Shown one piece after another: positions 6,138 to 6,784 of a stretch of 6,784 bases of DNA; the first letter of the stretch is position 1; the number at the start of each line of letters is the position of its first letter. The DNA lies in the NCBI GenBank assembly GCA_021847125.1, contig JAJZUK010000062.1, positions 1 through 6,784 on the forward strand. The letters run 5' to 3'. The stretch comes from Pseudomonadota bacterium. GTDB taxonomy: Bacteria > Pseudomonadota > Gammaproteobacteria > Burkholderiales > SG8-39. Under the pieces are notes generated by a model. The model searched no databases. It had not been told where the DNA came from and saw only the letters and a list, made by a program, of their open reading frames with translations. The position numbers and the translations under genes were made by a program.

Positions 6138-6215
6138 GTGGACGGCGGCAGATGCGTGCAGAAATTTTGCATGGACCAAGCGCCTGAGCCGCAGGGGTCG
6201 AGCGAGCGTGAATAA
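6138..6215 (+). CDS. Putative 25-codon small ORF between ftsI and murE
   Basis: GTG at 6138 begins 2 bp after the ftsI stop and is preceded by AAGGAGG with a 10-nt spacer. The 25-aa product has two Cys (positions 6 and 11) in its first half and a polar, Pro/Glu/Ser-rich second half. No family is recognised. The TAA (6213-6215) overlaps the first codons of murE, whose GTG is at 6208, so ribosomes finishing here would be placed to start murE. It could be a leader peptide that couples murE translation to ftsI, a real microprotein, or a chance frame. An internal ATG at 6171 would give 14 aa. Confidence 0.35.
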   Translation: MDGGRCVQKFCMDQAPEPQGSSERE

Positions 6216-6784
6216 GACGGCAATCGACATATTGGACCAACTGCGCCAGCAGGGTGCCAGGATAGGCGGACTCAGCGCCGACAGCCGCGGCTTGCACGCG
6301 GGCGACGCTTTCGTCGCCTACCCCGGAGCCAGCACCGACGGCCGCCGCTACATCGCCGACGCGATCGCGCGCGGTGCCTCGGCGGTGCTGTGGGAGCGCG
6401 ACGGATTTTCCTGGAATCCGGAGTGGCGCGTACCGAACCTGGCGCTGGACGGCCTGCGTGCTCTGGCCGGCCATCTCGCCCACGAAGTCTACGGCCGCCC
6501 CTCGGAACAACTGTGGCTCGCCGCAGTCACCGGCACCAACGGCAAGACCTCCTGCAGCCAGTGGATCGCGCAGGCATTGAACGCACTGGGTCGCAAGACT
6601 GCCGTGATCGGCACGCTCGGCAGCGGATTCCCCGCGCTGCCGGGGCAGGAAGCGGCCGCGGCGCTCGTGCCGAGCATCAACACGACGCCGGATGCGATCG
6701 AACTGCACCGGCTTCTGGCCGAATTTCTCCGGGCCGGCGCGCAGGGCGCGGTGATGGAAGTGTCCTCGGTCGGCCTGGATCAAG
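6208..6784 (+). CDS. murE: UDP-N-acetylmuramoyl-L-alanyl-D-glutamate--2,6-diaminopimelate ligase MurE, 5' part
   Basis: First 192 codons of MurE, cut by the window end with no stop in frame. This cytoplasmic Mur ligase uses ATP to add the third residue (meso-diaminopimelate in Gram-negatives) to the UDP-MurNAc dipeptide. The N-terminal UDP-binding domain has SADSRGLHAGDAFVAYPG (23-40). The central ATPase domain has the P-loop G109-TNGKT. The NTTPDAIELH stretch and MEVSSVGLDQ near the cut are also typical of MurE. The start is GTG at 6208; codons upstream in frame back to the ftsI stop offer no ATG, GTG or TTG. Its own Shine-Dalgarno is AGGGG, 10 nt upstream, only moderate. The 72-bp gap after ftsI is the only real gap in this cluster. 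Amino acid specificity cannot be read because that motif lies beyond the window. Confidence 0.95.
   Translation, partial: MNKTAIDILDQLRQQGARIGGLSADSRGLHAGDAFVAYPGASTDGRRYIADAIARGASAVLWERDGFSWNPEWRVPNLALDGLRALAGHLAHEVYGRPSEQLWLAAVTGTNGKTSCSQWIAQALNALGRKTAVIGTLGSGFPALPGQEAAAALVPSINTTPDAIELHRLLAEFLRAGAQGAVMEVSSVGLDQ

Noticed and set aside
4711..6783. A 690-codon open frame on the minus strand opposite ftsI and murE
   Set aside because: It is opposite two well-recognised genes, has Arg/His/Ala-rich low-complexity composition and no family motifs. Such antisense frames are common in GC-rich DNA.
6745..6784. MurE motif EVSS followed by Val where E. coli-type enzymes have His
   Set aside because: From memory, betaproteobacterial MurE often has an aliphatic residue here (EVSS or EASS then Ile-Gly-Leu). 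I regard it as lineage variation.
1..6784. CRISPR arrays, tRNA or rRNA genes, insertion sequences, phage genes
   Set aside because: No regular repeat-spacer arrays, cloverleaf-like sequences, transposase frames or terminal inverted repeats were seen.

Overview
The window looks like a GC-rich proteobacterial chromosome, most probably betaproteobacterial. The reasons are the gene order mraZ-rsmH-ftsL-ftsI-murE, the short FtsL, the MurE and FNR-like sequences, and sigma70-type promoters. The genus cannot be fixed from the sequence alone.

Left half (125-2351, all minus strand). Read in the direction of transcription, a RutE-like nitroreductase comes first. It is followed 41 bp later by a NarL/FixJ-type response regulator, and 119 bp after that by a Crp/Fnr regulator. 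The FNR-like protein has the length (250 aa from the preferred start) and DNA-recognition residues of classical FNR but contains no cysteine at all. The response regulator lacks one of the two acidic-pocket aspartates. A perfect 9-bp inverted repeat sits between these two regulator genes. No sensor kinase is visible. Bases 1-124 hold no gene I can support.

Centre (2352-2710). This is the divergent intergenic region. It holds a perfect TATAAT on the minus strand for the nitroreductase, a very AT-rich 70-bp stretch, an extended -10 promoter, and a good TTGACC-17-TAAAGT promoter. Overlapping the last is a 10-bp-period array of TGGGN boxes, the known type of operator for MraZ autoregulation.

Right half (2711-6784, all plus strand). 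This is the start of the division and cell wall (dcw) cluster: mraZ (regulator), rsmH (16S rRNA m4C1402 methyltransferase), ftsL (divisome scaffold), ftsI (septal transpeptidase PBP3) and the first 192 codons of murE (peptide stem ligase), cut by the window end. mraZ/rsmH and ftsL/ftsI overlap by GTGA, and rsmH/ftsL are 1 bp apart, which suggests one transcript with translational coupling. Only mraZ starts with ATG. A 72-bp gap separates ftsI and murE. It carries a 25-codon ORF with a consensus Shine-Dalgarno whose stop overlaps the murE start.

The dcw genes are conventional. The points most worth a second look are the cysteine-free FNR with its atypical response regulator and the palindrome between them, and the small ORF before murE.
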